From Symsagittifera roscoffensis (taxonomy: Eukaryota > Xenacoelomorpha > Acoela > Convolutidae), in the NCBI RefSeq assembly GCF_963678635.1, contig NC_087062.1, forward strand, positions 63,273,253-63,337,252: 64,000 nucleotides of DNA, read 5' to 3'. Below are positions 46,011 through 58,382 of the stretch, one piece after another. A program made the translations under genes and the position numbers. The notes under the pieces are model-generated. The model saw only the letters and a list, made by a program, of their open reading frames with translations, was not told the origin of the DNA and made no database searches. How positions within the stretch are numbered: the stretch's first letter is position 1; every line of letters starts with the position of its first letter.

Positions 46011-47740
46011 AGTCAAGGAAACAACCAGCACGGAATCAGAGCAACAAGAGAGGACGGGGGTGTTCTCAAGTTGGTCAAACGGTTATTGTTAAAATCCACA
46101 TTACATTATAGGAGATAAGTGTAAAATTGGATAAGCGGAACCCCACTGTTTTGAGGAACGTTTTTACTCAAGCAGGCCTGGAAACAGGTTCCACGGTTTT
46201 CTCTCAAGAGGTTTAGCACCCGGCGCTTAAGGTAGTTTTCCGCTTAAGATAGGGCTAATGAGGGGGAGAGGTTAGAAGAGAGGCTGGTTAGGTTAGAGGT
46301 TGGCGGTTGTAAATTGTAAAAAGGGGGGACACATTAGAGTAACTAATTGATCGTCATCGTCGATTTAGTTACATTAGAATCTTACACGCGTTGGTTATAA
46401 GAAGCGGATATCCAAATTGAACATCGAATTACGTTAGGTACCCTGGTCGGATCAGGTGGCGGGAACGGACGTAGACAGTTTTTATGATACCCCATAAGAT
46501 CGCTAGCAGAGGGGAGGAAAACACGTGGCAATCAGGTACCAGACAATTTTTTGTTCAAATATAAGGTTGACACAAGTCAACTTTGAATTTTAGGTGGGTT
46601 TATTTCTCTGTTTTTATAATTATTTTTTCTCTGTTCAACATTTTCACATTTTTGGTAAAAAAAGCTTTAATTGGTTTTGAACAAACAGGTGACCACGAGA
46701 CACCACGAACAAGTTGGGTTTCAATTTGCATCAAAATATTAAAAAGGAAATAAATACAGGAGGGTTGGTAACTCTAAAATTTTTACTAGAGCTCAAGTGG
46801 TGGTACCAGGCACAGTGGTTCAAGAGTCCGGACACCGAAAGAGAAGAGTTCCCACTGACCCAACGCTTAGTGGAGAGGTCCTGGGACAGTACCGAAAAGT
46901 CTTAAGACAGGCAGTTTTGGGACAGGCAGTCTTGGGACAATGGTCTTAGGACAGGCAGTCGTGGGACAGGTAGTCTTGGGATAGGCAGTCTTGGGACAGT
47001 AGTCTTGGGACAGGCAGTCTTGGGACAGTGGTCATGGGACAGGCAGTCTTGGGACAGGCAGTCTTGGGAAAGTGGTCTTGGGACAGGCAGTCTTAGGACA
47101 GTATTCTTGGGACAGGCAGTCTTGGGACAGGCAGTTTTGGGACAGTGGTCTTGTACGGGCAGTCTTGGGACAGGCAGTCTTGGGACAGTAGTCTTGGGAC
47201 AGGCAGTCTTGGGACAGGCAGTCTTGGGACAGTGCAGTCTTGGAACAGGCAGTCTTGGGACAGGCAGTCTTGGGACAGGCGGTCTTGAGACAGGCAGTCT
47301 TGGGACAGGCGGTCTTGGGACCACCAGTCTTGGGACAGTAGTCTTGGGACAGGCAGTCTTGGGACAGTGGTCTTGGGACAGGCAGTCTTGGGACAGTGAT
47401 CTTAGGACAGCAGTCTTGGGACAGCAGTCTTGGGACAGTTAAGAGAAGTCTTGGGACAGTACCTAAGAGTCTTGGGAGAGCACCAGAGAGTCTTGGGACG
47501 GTACAAAAAGTTGTGTGATGGTACTAAAAGGTCTTGGGACATTGCGAAATAGCTCAACGCTCAATTAAAAGCAAAAGAACCGGTCCGAACGATTAAATCG
47601 CGAAAGATCCATTTTATTAAGATCACGAATTGGAGATTTACTTTATTTCAGATTATTAGGAATATTTTTAAAATTTTTATCCCTAGAATAGAAGTTTGTG
47701 AATATTAGTATTGTAGATAGAAAAAATTGTATAAAAAATC
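46011..47740 (+). other. E2 5' leader
   Basis: Conserved with the E1 leader near the LTR (CAACCAGCACGG shared just after both LTRs) and again around 46130-46560. The minisatellite occupies 46895-47510. No TGG-type primer site lies at the LTR edge. The single short open stretch at 46714-46905 has no similarity to anything and is treated as chance. Confidence 0.6.
46895..47510. repeat. Minisatellite in the E2 leader
   Basis: More than 30 units of GTCTTGGGACAGGCA and GTCTTGGGACAGT type, the complement-equivalent of the E1 array but homogenised to a different dominant variant (AGGCA spacer). The array has evolved by local expansion in each copy. Spurious ORFs cross it on both strands. Confidence 0.95.
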
Positions 47741-48333
47741 ATGAGGCGAAGTAGGGTACCAATCGCAGAAAAAAGAGCTCCAGAGTCAAAGACAAAGCAT
47801 AACTCGTCGCAACGAAAATTGATGCCGTCGGACCAAAAAGTAACAAGAAAGAACTTTTCAGTGATCATGGTCAACACAAAAAGCGCAAAGGAAAACAAGA
47901 CGAGAGGAAGCGCTGAAGAGGGACGAACGGAACTTGCTATAGAAATTGATCTTGAGACACCAGATCAGAGTAGAAGACAACGGAGTCGACACCGATGCCG
48001 AATGCAGAAGAACAAAAGCAAAATACGATGGAATTCTCACCGATAGACACTGTGGAGGACACGACGGGCAACTCGCCAGAAACAATAAAGGACGAGTCTC
48101 AAGCGAAAAGAACGTCATTCAAAGAGAGGATAGCAATGATGGTCGGAATGAAATCGAGAGATATAGTGGAAGAAGAACAAAAAGACGAGAAAGGCAAAGT
48201 GTTTGGAACAGTTTCCACGAGGGAACACCAGATGTCAACCGAGATGACGATCAGGCCAAACATGGGGCAACAGCTAGTCATGGGGCAACAGCTGACCATG
48301 AAACAACAACTCCTCTTGAGCTGGGCAATTTAA
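47741..48333 (+). pseudogene. E2 ORF0
   Basis: It starts MRRSRVPIAEKRAPESKTKH, matching E1 ORF0. A frameshift near 47975 moves the reading to 47995-48333, which keeps the conserved SQAKRTSFKERIAMMVGMKS. It reaches its natural TAA at 48331-48333 overlapping the gag ATG (TAATG). Confidence 0.65.
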
Positions 48334-50110
48334 TGGCGAAGTTGGATCAGATCGACAGAAAACTAAAGTGCAGCGAGGAGGATCGAGAAGTGATGAAGAA
48401 AGAATTAAGATACAACAAACACGAGTACCTGGGCAACTACTTCAATCTGGCGAAGGCGACGGAGGAGAAGCTTCAGCAAATGCCAGACAAGGTAGAGGCC
48501 ACTGACAAAGACCGCGAGAAAAATATCAACAAAGACATGCAAGTAACGAAGCAACGGTATGACGCTGTGAACAGCCAGTTAGGGAGTCTGGAAACGAGAA
48601 TGGACACAATGAGAAGGGACCAGGCTGAGAGTTCATGTGCCATACAGGCCAAACTGGAGGCCATCTTGAGAAACTCTACATCACAAGACAGGCCGGTAAC
48701 GGATCGAACGCAAGGTAACAGAGTTGATTTCGTGGAACCACAACGGAACAAGCGTGAGTCAACACCGTTACCGTTACCCCGGGTTGCAGCGAGCATCGGT
48801 CCAGGGGGGCCAAGGCAATTATTAAGAGTGGGACCTCAACTACGACAAATGAGGTCCACAACAAGCAATAATGTGGGACCTGATGCCATGACGTGGGCTA
48901 GCACCTAGGAGATGATGAATAGGACATTGGAAGCGTTCGCTACAAGAAACACTCATTAGAGTGAGAGAGGAGGTGGCAAATCCGGGAAAACCTTCAAGAA
49001 GCAAAAAGAACTTAAGGACGACTCAGACGGATGCATCGATACTTGGGTAGAAGTCATGAGACAACATTTGAAACAGGACATTTTGAACAACGAGAGACAA
49101 GCCTGCAAAGCGATACTCAGAACTTAGAAGGCACGGCGTTGAAATGCGTAGTTGCAAAGAAGGAAGAGGAACGCGACAGTGCGGACAAAATTTTCGAGAT
49201 ATTGTTGAATTGATTCGGGTCAGGCCTGAAGGGTCACCAAGCGATGATGAGATTTGAAAAGAGAAGGCAAAGGAACGATGAATCAATTGATCGGTTCCTA
49301 GTTGATCTTGAGAGCTTGAGACGAAGGATTGATCCTGAGGAGTCAACAAACAGAAGGAACTTTAGCATCGCCTCGAAGTTCATCGATGGGGTAAAAAGTG
49401 ACTTGAGAACAAGGTTGGCAACGAACTATACACTGTCGAAAGATAGTGCACCGACTCCAGAAGAAATGAGACAGAAGTCAAGAGAGTACATGCTGATGAA
49501 ACCCAAGAAATGCTCATACTCGGATAACAGAACAGGCAAGGGGGGAGTCAGCCACAGAGGTCGTCATGGTATAAGTCTAGAGATGATATGGACAAACGCA
49601 GGTCATGCGCAAATTGTGGATCAGCGGATCATCATGTGGCGGACTACACGACGTATAAACAAGGCATGAAGAATCTTGGGATGCTCAGGATGAGGAAGAT
49701 ATGAGCCAGATGGAAGAACACGAGTTCTACAGCGGCCTGATTATCAATATAGGTGCGAGACGCTTCTTCTGCAATCAAAAGGGCCACATTAGGATGGGCT
49801 GTTCATTATTTTGGGAAGCAGTAAAAAATCAAAGTGATCCGAAACACGAGTTAGCGTTAGCGGCGGTGCAGAACACGAGGAACAGACAAGCCGAGTTTGA
49901 AACAGGAAATTTAGAGGCACCGAATGCGGAACTACCGACGAAGACGGTGAAAGCTGTAACGCAAGTCAGTAAAGCCATGGAAGTCTCCAGAGATAAATTT
50001 TGAGAGATCAGCTGCAGAGGCTATTAACAAAGTGAAACAGAACTTAGCGACAAAGGAGATAGAGCAACGATTGAAACAGGAGATCGAAAAGCAGAAGTTA
50101 AACGAGACGT
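48333..50110 (+). pseudogene. E2 gag
   Basis: The frame opens with MAKLDQIDRKLKCSEEDREV, a coiled coil, and runs to a TAG at 48906-48908 where E1 has Trp. After indels the capsid block reappears at 49130-49510 (EGTALKCVVAKKEEERD; FEKRRQRNDESIDRFL). The second zinc knuckle is at 49769-49812 (FFCNQKGHIRMGC, with its first Cys altered to Arg). The charged helix near 50010-50100 precedes the protease region. Not translatable as one protein. Confidence 0.75.
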
Positions 50111-50114
50111 TAAG

Positions 50115-51190
50115 TTGATCAGTGCCAGTGCCAGAAGCCGTAGTGGGAGCGACAAAGAGGGAAATTGCAACACTCTGAAAATGGTGACGGGAAAGCCATT
50201 CGGCATAACCAAGATCGGAGCCAGAATAATGTCAATAATCACTGTGGGCGGCCATGAAGTAACGATGAATTTGAGCGAACCCAGCGACCAGACAATAATG
50301 CACATTGATGTGTACGCAGATTACTTGAGTGCATTAAGTCCACAGACGACTTCTAGAGCCTTGAGGGCACTACTCATAAGAGGTGGCAGTAAGTCAGTCC
50401 GTGTTTAGAATAGATACACAGAAGCTTATGGTCCGCATGAGGTGATGTTAAATATAGATGGGATAAACATCTATACGAAAACCATGATAACATGTGATGA
50501 GGACCTAGCCGGTCAGATCTACGTGGGCAAAGAAGAATTGAAAGTAAGATCGATTGGACACTGCGCAATGTTGGAAGAGGATACGATGCACATCGGGACA
50601 GAGGCAGACGTATCAGCACACGTGCTCAACATAAGTGGCAAAAAGACTCAGTTACGCGGGTTACTTGATACGGGAGCAGTCTTGAGTGTTATACCAATCA
50701 ATCGAGACTTGGGGGCGAAAGGGTTTCGACAAAGGTGATTTGATAGACTCAAAAAAACGGCTGTCAGCTGCAAACAAAGGGGCGCTGCGTGTACTAGGCA
50801 GAACACCAATAAGAGCCCTAAATCTAGGGGAACGCAACGATGTGTTTTCTTGTGGTGGAGAACCTGGACGAGTCTGACCAGTTCATTTTAGACAGAGACT
50901 TCATCAGGAATTTGACGTAACGGTTGATCTAAACAATGCCATGTTCAGGATTCGGAACCTGGATAGGAAAAACGTAATTAAACCGGTAATTCTGATAATG
51001 GCAAATGAGAATAAAGCGCCGGTATTCTTGAGTAGGAGGGTGAAGCTGAAAGCAAACGAAGCGGCAATTGTAGGCTTACGGATGACAAATTATAATGAAT
51101 TAAGTGATAATAAGCAGGTATGCATAGTCCCAAATCCAAACAGTCAAAGTGCTGCTGTTTTAGGAAGATCCTCTGCGTCAGTGACTTGTT
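50115..51190 (+). pseudogene. E2 protease region
   Basis: The conserved pre-protease domain (KMVTGKPFGITKIGARIMSI near 50180; LNIDGINIYTKTMIT at 50448) carries an internal TAG at 50406-50408. The catalytic LLDTGAVLSV is at 50660-50690. The ILGRD motif region near 50885 is damaged (DRDF). Several frameshifts. Confidence 0.7.
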
Positions 51191-51269
51191 GAATACTCTT
51201 GACATACCCACAACAATCCAGAGGGGAAGGAAGCTGGAATATGCTTTACCCGTGAAAACTCGATATGAA

Positions 51270-53600
51270 ATGACTGAAAATGTAAAAGAGAATGAAGTAC
51301 TTGAATGCCCTAATCACAGGGACAAGATTTGTATCTTAAGACGATTAAGGAAAATAAAAGATTCATCAGGTTTGTAAATTCACTCAAGTCAGATACAGAT
51401 GATGGACTCTCGAGCTGTTCAAATTTCCCAGAAAGACCAACACTAGAGGAAATGGAAATGGATAAACCAGTTTTACCTGAAATAGAGCACTTAAGAGGTA
51501 AGGTAACGGATGAACAGCTCGAAGCCATCAAGGACGTACTAGAACGGAACGAGGAAGTTTTTTCAAGACATAAGGCAGACATCGGATGTTGTAATTTTGT
51601 TGAGCATGAAATAGAACTTGAGGAAAACGCAATACCGCACAGGGAGGGGGCGAGGCGCATGACCCCGCACAAATCGGTTGCATGTAGAAAAGAGATAGAG
51701 ACATTACTAGAGTATGATATGATAGAACCATCCAATTCACCTTGAGCGTGTCGAGTAGTGATGGCCAAAAAGAAAGGCGACCAATTGAGGTTTTGTTGCG
51801 TCTTTCGGTATCTGGACTCCGTCACGGTGAAGGATGCCTATCCCATACCTAGAATTGATGAGAGACTCTCGAAGTTAGGTGATGGAAATCTTTTTACGAC
51901 TCTTGATTTAGGTTCGGCATTTTGACAAATCCCACTGAGGAAGCAGGAAAGGGACAAAACAGGCTTCGCCTTCGAGCTAGGTCTGTTTCAATGGAAACGG
52001 ATGACATTTTGTCTATGCAATGCCACGGCCACATTTCAACGGTTGATGGCACACGCATTGATAGGTGTGACAAAGAAATACGGCAATTTGGTAATGTGCT
52101 ACGTGGATGACCTGGTAATAGCGACGCCTACAATGGAAGACCACATCGAGCGACTAGACGAGGTGTTTGCATGCATGAAGAGGTCAGGACTAAAGTGAAT
52201 ACCGTCAAAAGGCGAGATACTCAAGGACTCAATCAAATACTTGGGAAGGATGGTGGACAGGCATGGCATCAGACCAGACCCAGATGCAGTAGAAGCGGTT
52301 CTGACTTGGAAATCGCCAAAGACGGAACATCAATTGATGAGCTTCCTGGGTTTTGCGAACTATTACAGGGAGTTCATCAAGGGCTACGCGGACAAGGTAT
52401 ACGCGATGCAACAACTAATGAGGCACAAAGGCAAGAAGTTCACGTGAAACAACGCAGCGGAAGAGTCATTCCAGAGATTAAAGAAAGAGTTGTGCGAGGC
52501 ACCGGTGCTAGGGATGCCAACGGAAAAAGGTATGTACGTGCTGGACACGGATGCGTCGGTAGTTGCGATTTCTGGCATTCTCCATAAAGAACAGGAATGG
52601 AACGGGAAGACAGTCTTAAGACCAATAGCGTACGGGAGTAAAGTCTTGAGTGATACGGAAATGAAGTACGGGGCGCCGAAAGCAGAGATGTTTGCGGTGG
52701 TTACCTTTGTTGAGAAATAAAGAGCATACCTAGGCAGTGAGCCATTCAAGCTGCGAGTCGACAACAGGGCACTCAGCTGGCTGAAGACGTATTCAATGGA
52801 CCAGAGCTACATTGGAAGGTGGATAGTTCGCCTGGACGGATACAACATGATAATTGAGCATAGGACAAGAGACAAACATCAAAATGCCGATAGCTTGAAT
52901 AAGAAGACGGAGTTCTACGAGAGACAGGAACAGAGGGAGGCGGATAGACCAGAAATCAAAGATGGTTTCTCCTTCATGGATACGGAAACGTATGATATTC
53001 TTCCATTCACTAGATGGCTCGACAAGTCAGGCAAACCGATAGAAGGTCACCCCGAATTACCAAAGGAGCCTCCAGAGAAAGCAATCTTGAAGAAGACCCG
53101 AGGGATGCCGATAGGGATAATGCTCAACTCAAAAATTTTGAGGGAGACGCTCAAGGCAAAAGGCTATGATCTCAACCAGGTAGAAATGGGAGATGCACAG
53201 ATAGATGAAGACTTGATGAGATTACTCGAGAAACTGGCACACGATAAACCCGTGATCAAAGAAAAGGATAAGGAGGAACCGGAAGTCACGATATTGAGAA
53301 GGAATGAAACGGGTGGTGACGAGGACTCCTTATAAGAAAAATTTGACGGGAAAGAAGTCGTGCAGTCATTGGTTGATAAAATCCCTGTTGACATACTTGA
53401 GCGGATTGGGTTAGGAAGAAGAAAGTGGCATTTAAGGAGGAAATTGAACACCTTGGACTAGGGCAAGAGTCCGGGGAGTGGCCCACAGTGGAAGAAGATG
53501 CTGGAGAAATGAGTGCGAAGAGTGGGATGAAGATTCGGAGAAGAGCAGCGATGACCAAGATAGTCTATGCATGATAATGGCGGGAGAGAAGATGAGACAC
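51270..53600 (+). pseudogene. E2 reverse transcriptase-RNase H
   Basis: The RT entry (51329-51745) matches E1 up to SNSP, then TGA replaces Trp. Further on a TGA at the FWQ position, CYVDDLVIATPTMED with intact catalytic YVDD near 52100, a TGA after GLK, and a TGA at the FTW position are seen. RNase H has YVLDTDASVVAI near 52537 with the catalytic Asp present, unlike E1, and later RVDNRALSWL and HQNADSL. A TAA replaces Tyr near 52719. The linker follows to ~53600. Confidence 0.8.
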
Positions 53601-55596
53601 CGCGACAGGGAGCTACAGACGTATCCCTCTTCAGGAACGTACAACTTGGATCAGCAGGAAGTGCGAGGAGGTGAAGAATTTGAGAAAATTGCAGTGTCGA
53701 GGAAACCATTTAGGGAGCTATCGTGCAACTCAAATGTCAGAACAAATCTGTTGCCGGAAGATGACAGGAAGATCATGAGGAGGATAGTATGCGTAAAGCT
53801 GAAGGATGACATCCACAAACCTGGAGAAACGAACGGTCAGATAATGGCACTAAAAGAGCACGTCAAGGCAAGATATAGGCTGTCGGATCTAATACGGGCC
53901 CAAAAGAATGACAAGATGACAAGTAACCTCTCCACATGGATCCGGACGGGTCCAAAGAGAAGGGGGACCTGGAAGAAGACAGCTACAAGATCTTAAGCCA
54001 GTTCTACAAAGACAGAAAAGATTTAATCTATCACACAGCTGATGGGGTGGTGGCATGCAAGAGAAAAGATGAGGAGAAGATATTACACAGGCATAACCTC
54101 ATCATACTGCCACAGTTGTATCAGACGGAAGTGTTATTCAGATCGCATGATCAAATGGGGCACCAGAGGATAGACAAGGTGCAACAAAGAATACTTCACA
54201 GGTTTGACTGGCCAGGATTAAGGAAAGCTTGTGAGAGATGGGTGAATGCATGCCTGGCATGCCTGCAAGTGAAAGACCCAAGGAAGATGAAGTTCCCACT
54301 CATGTCCGTTGAAAGCTCGGAATTTAACGATGTTGTGCAGATAGACCATCAGAAGATCTGTATGACAGAATCGGGATATAACCAGATACTGGTCATAATA
54401 GATCATTTCACAAAATTGGCAGAAGCGGTGTCGTGTCAGACAGCCTCGGCAGAAGAGATTTGTGACCACCTGATAACACGTTGGATGTCACGGTATGGTT
54501 GTCCCATGACATTTCAGTCGGACAACGGGAAAGCCTTCGTGGGGGACGTGACAAAAGAATTGATGAAGAGGTCACACATTGCTCAAGCGCACTCCACGAC
54601 CTACCATCCCCAAACCAACGGGTTAGTGGAGAGACAGAATAGAATATTGGTAAACATGCTGGGGGTATACTGCTCAAGATATATGACAGACTGGTATAAA
54701 TATCGGCCGCAAGTGGTAGGGACATAAAACAGTACGCAACACTCAACAACAGGAATCAGTCCCTTCATGATGTTGACGGGCAGGGAAAGAGCGATGGCTC
54801 TAACATTCTTTTATCCAGAATACAAAGGGAAAAAGACATCGCATCAAGCTTATGTGAAAGAAGCGGTTAAGAGACAGCAGGAACTAAACGAGCTCCGCAG
54901 GAGGAACACAGCGCAAGCACAAATGAGACAGCGGAAGAAATACGATGAGAAAATACTGCAAGCGAAACCATATGCAGTGGGCCAATATGTCTGGGTCTTC
55001 CAGAATGTTATACCTCCCAAAGGGACAAAAAAACTACTTAAGAAATGGAGAGGACCGTTCATGATAACGGAAGTGCACCAGCAAGGACGGTTTTACCGCT
55101 TGAGTACGGGGCGTGCAGCGCATTATGAAAACTTGAAACCTCGTGTCCTATCCCCAGAAGACTGGTGAGTACCACAGAATATGGAGGGATTCGAGTACCT
55201 ATTGGTGGAACCACCTTGCGAGGTGAACGAAAAGGGCACCAGAGAGAAAAATGATGGCAACGAGGACTTGAGTTTGGATGATAATGAAAAGATAGAAGCG
55301 GACTCAGAGGCGGAATCCTTTGTGGAAGAAGACTAGAACGATCCGGAGCAGGACGAGTTGCCAAAATGGGCGGAACCAGACTTGCCGATAACAGCAGGAA
55401 CCAGGAGTGGTAATCGTAAACGGACAGGCATGAGGTATAATAGGTACGGGGATGACTTCTTGATTGACAAGATACGGCCTGATGAATTGGGCGACGAGTT
55501 ACTGAGTGTGGGCGAATTGGTGGCAGATGATGAATGGCAAATCATCAACGACAGCGAACACTACCCGAAGGAAGACTACTCCACACCAGAACAAAC
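53600..55596 (+). pseudogene. E2 integrase and truncated tail
   Basis: The linker (SRKPFRELSCNSNVRTNL at 53700) joins the integrase at 53936-54727: HDQMGHQRI and NACLACL zinc motif, DHQ, FQSDNGKAF and NGLVERQNR catalytic D-D-E, and then TAA where E1 has Tyr. The GPY/F-like module (KKWRGPFMITEV) is intact at 54767-55168 and ends with TGA after EDW. The tail stops at 55596 after DYSTPEQ, the truncation point. Confidence 0.8.
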
Positions 55597-55872
55597 GTTT
55601 TCGCCTATTTTGTGCATCATCAGGGTTAAAATTTTTCACAATATTTACAAAACGATCAAAGATCTGAAAAATGAGAAACATGTCTAAAAATACTTTAAAA
55701 CTTTTTGACCATTCAAAATTAAACAACTGTAATTACATAATAAGTAACGTAACCAATAATATTAATTTCCTGTAAATTTCTGATATTTTTTTTAGCTTTT
55801 TTTAAAAGATTATAAAGTTTTGATTTGGGAATAATTTTGATTCTGACATGTCAGCTTTTTAACTTTCAGCCA
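55597..55872. other. Junction segment between E2 and the LTR copy A
   Basis: Starts with ACGTTTTCGCCTATTTTGTG, also found left of E1 at 20107-20126. The rest is AT-rich without recognised features. Confidence 0.5.
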
Positions 55873-57464
55873 TGTTATACATAAACTATAATTTTAGTGT
55901 TAATTCCCGGCTCCTGATTTCATCGCGTGGGTTGATTCTCGGCCTCTCCTTCCAAATATGCAAAGCCTCTAGTGTGAGTAGCTTCTGAGTGTTGGCTGTT
56001 TAGCCTATAACCTCTGACTTCAGCTCAGTAGTACCGCCTACCTCCTTTTTACATTCTAAAAAGTGTTGCCCTGCTGGGGTGTCCCCTTTGTTATGTTCAT
56101 CGACCCTGTTCATCGAAATAACGATTGTGCTAATTTCATCAATCAAGAAGGCCAACAGTTAAGGTTGCAACCCTTCCCAGTGCTAAAGCGATCGCTTTTT
56201 TGATGAAGATCACGAATTTGGTAGGGAAAAGACTGGAAAATGATTTTACAAACTTTATCTTGCGCGTATTTCCTGATTTGAATTAACTCAAATCATGTTC
56301 ATTTTCAGATAATGAGAAGCTAGGAGTTGAGGGAAAGGGTTGATCCATCGCCGATGGATATAATGAATTTTATCAGTTTTATGATAATTAAGTAGTTGCC
56401 CTATTTTTAGTAGTGATCCCGTGGTCTGGTGATACTGAGACCCAGCCCTGAGCTCACTATTTTTGCATGTAAATAAGTTAACATGCGTGGTTTGGCCAAT
56501 AGCCTTGAATCGTAACGACTTTGTCCACCCGATGTTAATGGACGTATATAGAAGTGGCTATGCTAGAGACGGTTAAAGCTTGTGCTTTGACGCTAGCCAG
56601 TTTTTTTATAACCTAGCTTTATTTTCCGTCGTTATGTACTTCCAGGAGAATTTTACAATTTTGTTTTTATGGTGCTCCTGGGTGTTAACATAATGAACGG
56701 CAGACCCATTAACGAAGCACTCCGCGCCAAGCGGATGCTCAAAAGAGGACCTTTAACGAGGAGCCGGAAGGCTGGTTCGGAACGCGGAAGCCTTCCTGAT
56801 TCCCTGATTTAGCGTTTTAACCTAACTTAGACCGAATATTCATGTATCGTGAAGGATGGGGATCTGCTGTCCAGTCGTTCCCTGTGCAATATAAGACTAA
56901 AACACCTGAAGTTATACAAGAAACCAAAGAAAAAATAGTATAGCACTTAAGAAAAAACCAAAAACAATAAAAAAATAATCGAAAAAAAAACCAAAAGCAG
57001 TGAAAAAAATTCAAAATCAGTAGAAAACGTCTCCCCAGTTGGGATATGATCTGATCCTTCCGATTGTTGTTGTTAGATATATTGTTCTTACAGGCATTTA
57101 TATCGAACAAGTTTGTAACAATCAAAGTTGTGGTCTGTTTCTGGTGCCTGTAATGTGAGGTTGTTCGAGTATTTTAGCACGTTAATTCTAATTTGCGCGG
57201 AAGACTGATCAGGCAAGCAGTGCAAGGAGCAGCAGGAAGGGTCTCAAGGACAACAACAATAAACGAATTTTGGGTATTGTTAATAAAATGTAAATCCCTT
57301 TTGGTACAGAAAGTACGATATCAATCTGTGGTGGGCTCAACAGTGACTGCATTGTAGTGAACCTCCACCAAGTTGCGAACTTCTGGTCGAAAAGACTGTA
57401 AGCAGACTGATTTTATGGGTCAAAATATTGATATTTTGACCCATCACAAATCGCGATTTTTGAG
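55873..57464 (+). repeat. E3-type LTR, copy A
   Basis: Begins TGTTATACATAAACTATAAT and ends GATCGCGATTTTTGAG-like; it aligns end to end with 58383-60027. It shares the GCTCCTGGGTGTTAACAT block and a GATCCATCGCCGATGGAT stem with the E1-family LTRs at low similarity. The sequence after it (57465 on) is not element-like, so it is a solo or orphan LTR. No target duplication was recognised. Confidence 0.75.
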
Positions 57465-58382
57465 ACCTCAAAATTTTTTGAAGCAAAAAAAAGCACTAAA
57501 GTAAGGATTTACATCGTAATTCGACTAATATAACCGAGGTACCGATAGAACTTAGTTTGGACGTGGTCGGAACTAATTGGGTACAGGAATCCGCTTTTTG
57601 TAGTTTTTAAAAAATACGCAAACGCTACAAAATAGGAAAAATTTTTTAAGTTTTTGGCTTAGGGCAAAAAAAAATTGTTGTTCGGACAACATATCCTAGT
57701 GAATTGACAGGTTTTAAAACCCGTTTGCCAACAACCTTCCTGAACGAGTTTGATTTGGTGGATTCATCAATCCGGAGAGGTCCAAATATCCTTGTTTTTG
57801 GCAAAATTTTTCAACTGAAACGCTTCAGATTGGGTGTTTTGGATTTAACTAGAAATGTACGAGCCTTCTAAGCTCGGATCAAAAAATTTTAGGCCAATAG
57901 GACAAGAGTTGCAGAAAAAGTTTTAAAATTTTTCGAGTTTGCGTCAAAGACGTTTTGCTTTACAACTCTGGAACAACTGGACCGATCCAGTTCATCTTGG
58001 TACCATTAGAACAAAGAACAAGTAGAAGTAATTATAAGCAAATTGTTTTTTGAAGAAATCAAGACTATAAAAGTTTCTAGATTGTTTTTAGCAAAACCAC
58101 CAATTTTTGAAGGTAGACCCTTCACGTTTTGTAAATTTTTTTGGAAAGCCTTTATACGCCGTACCAAGAGGTAGCGACAGTTTAAAATAGCATTTCTAGG
58201 TTGCTCTCGACAATAGAGAAAGGTTAAGGAGTCTAGAAAGCGACAGTCAAGTCGGAAACGGTCTCATTGAACGACCCCTCACAGTTAAAGGAAAATGTTA
58301 AATAAGCACCTGAGCTTCAATCCGGAGGCGTCTGGAGCCAGAACGAACCCTTCTTTCATTGCAAACTTCTCTTTCACAGCCA
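57465..58382. other. Sequence between the two E3-type LTRs, nothing recognised
   Basis: About 0.9 kb of AT-rich sequence without ORF or repeat that I can identify. It could be the body of a very short LTR derivative, since it is bracketed by directly repeated LTRs, or unrelated flanking DNA. Confidence 0.4.

Larger units (their letters stand above)
44607..55596 (+). mobile_element. E2: decayed second member of the E1 family, truncated after pol
   Basis: It has 5' LTR, leader with minisatellite, ORF0, gag, protease, RT-RNase H and integrase, all homologous and collinear to E1 but in opposite orientation. It ends at 55596 within the acidic integrase tail, where the sequence switches to an unrelated fragment. 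It therefore lacks the macro ORF, accessory region and 3' LTR. Many stops and indels are present. With E1 it forms an inverted repeat with ~11-kb arms. Confidence 0.88.
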
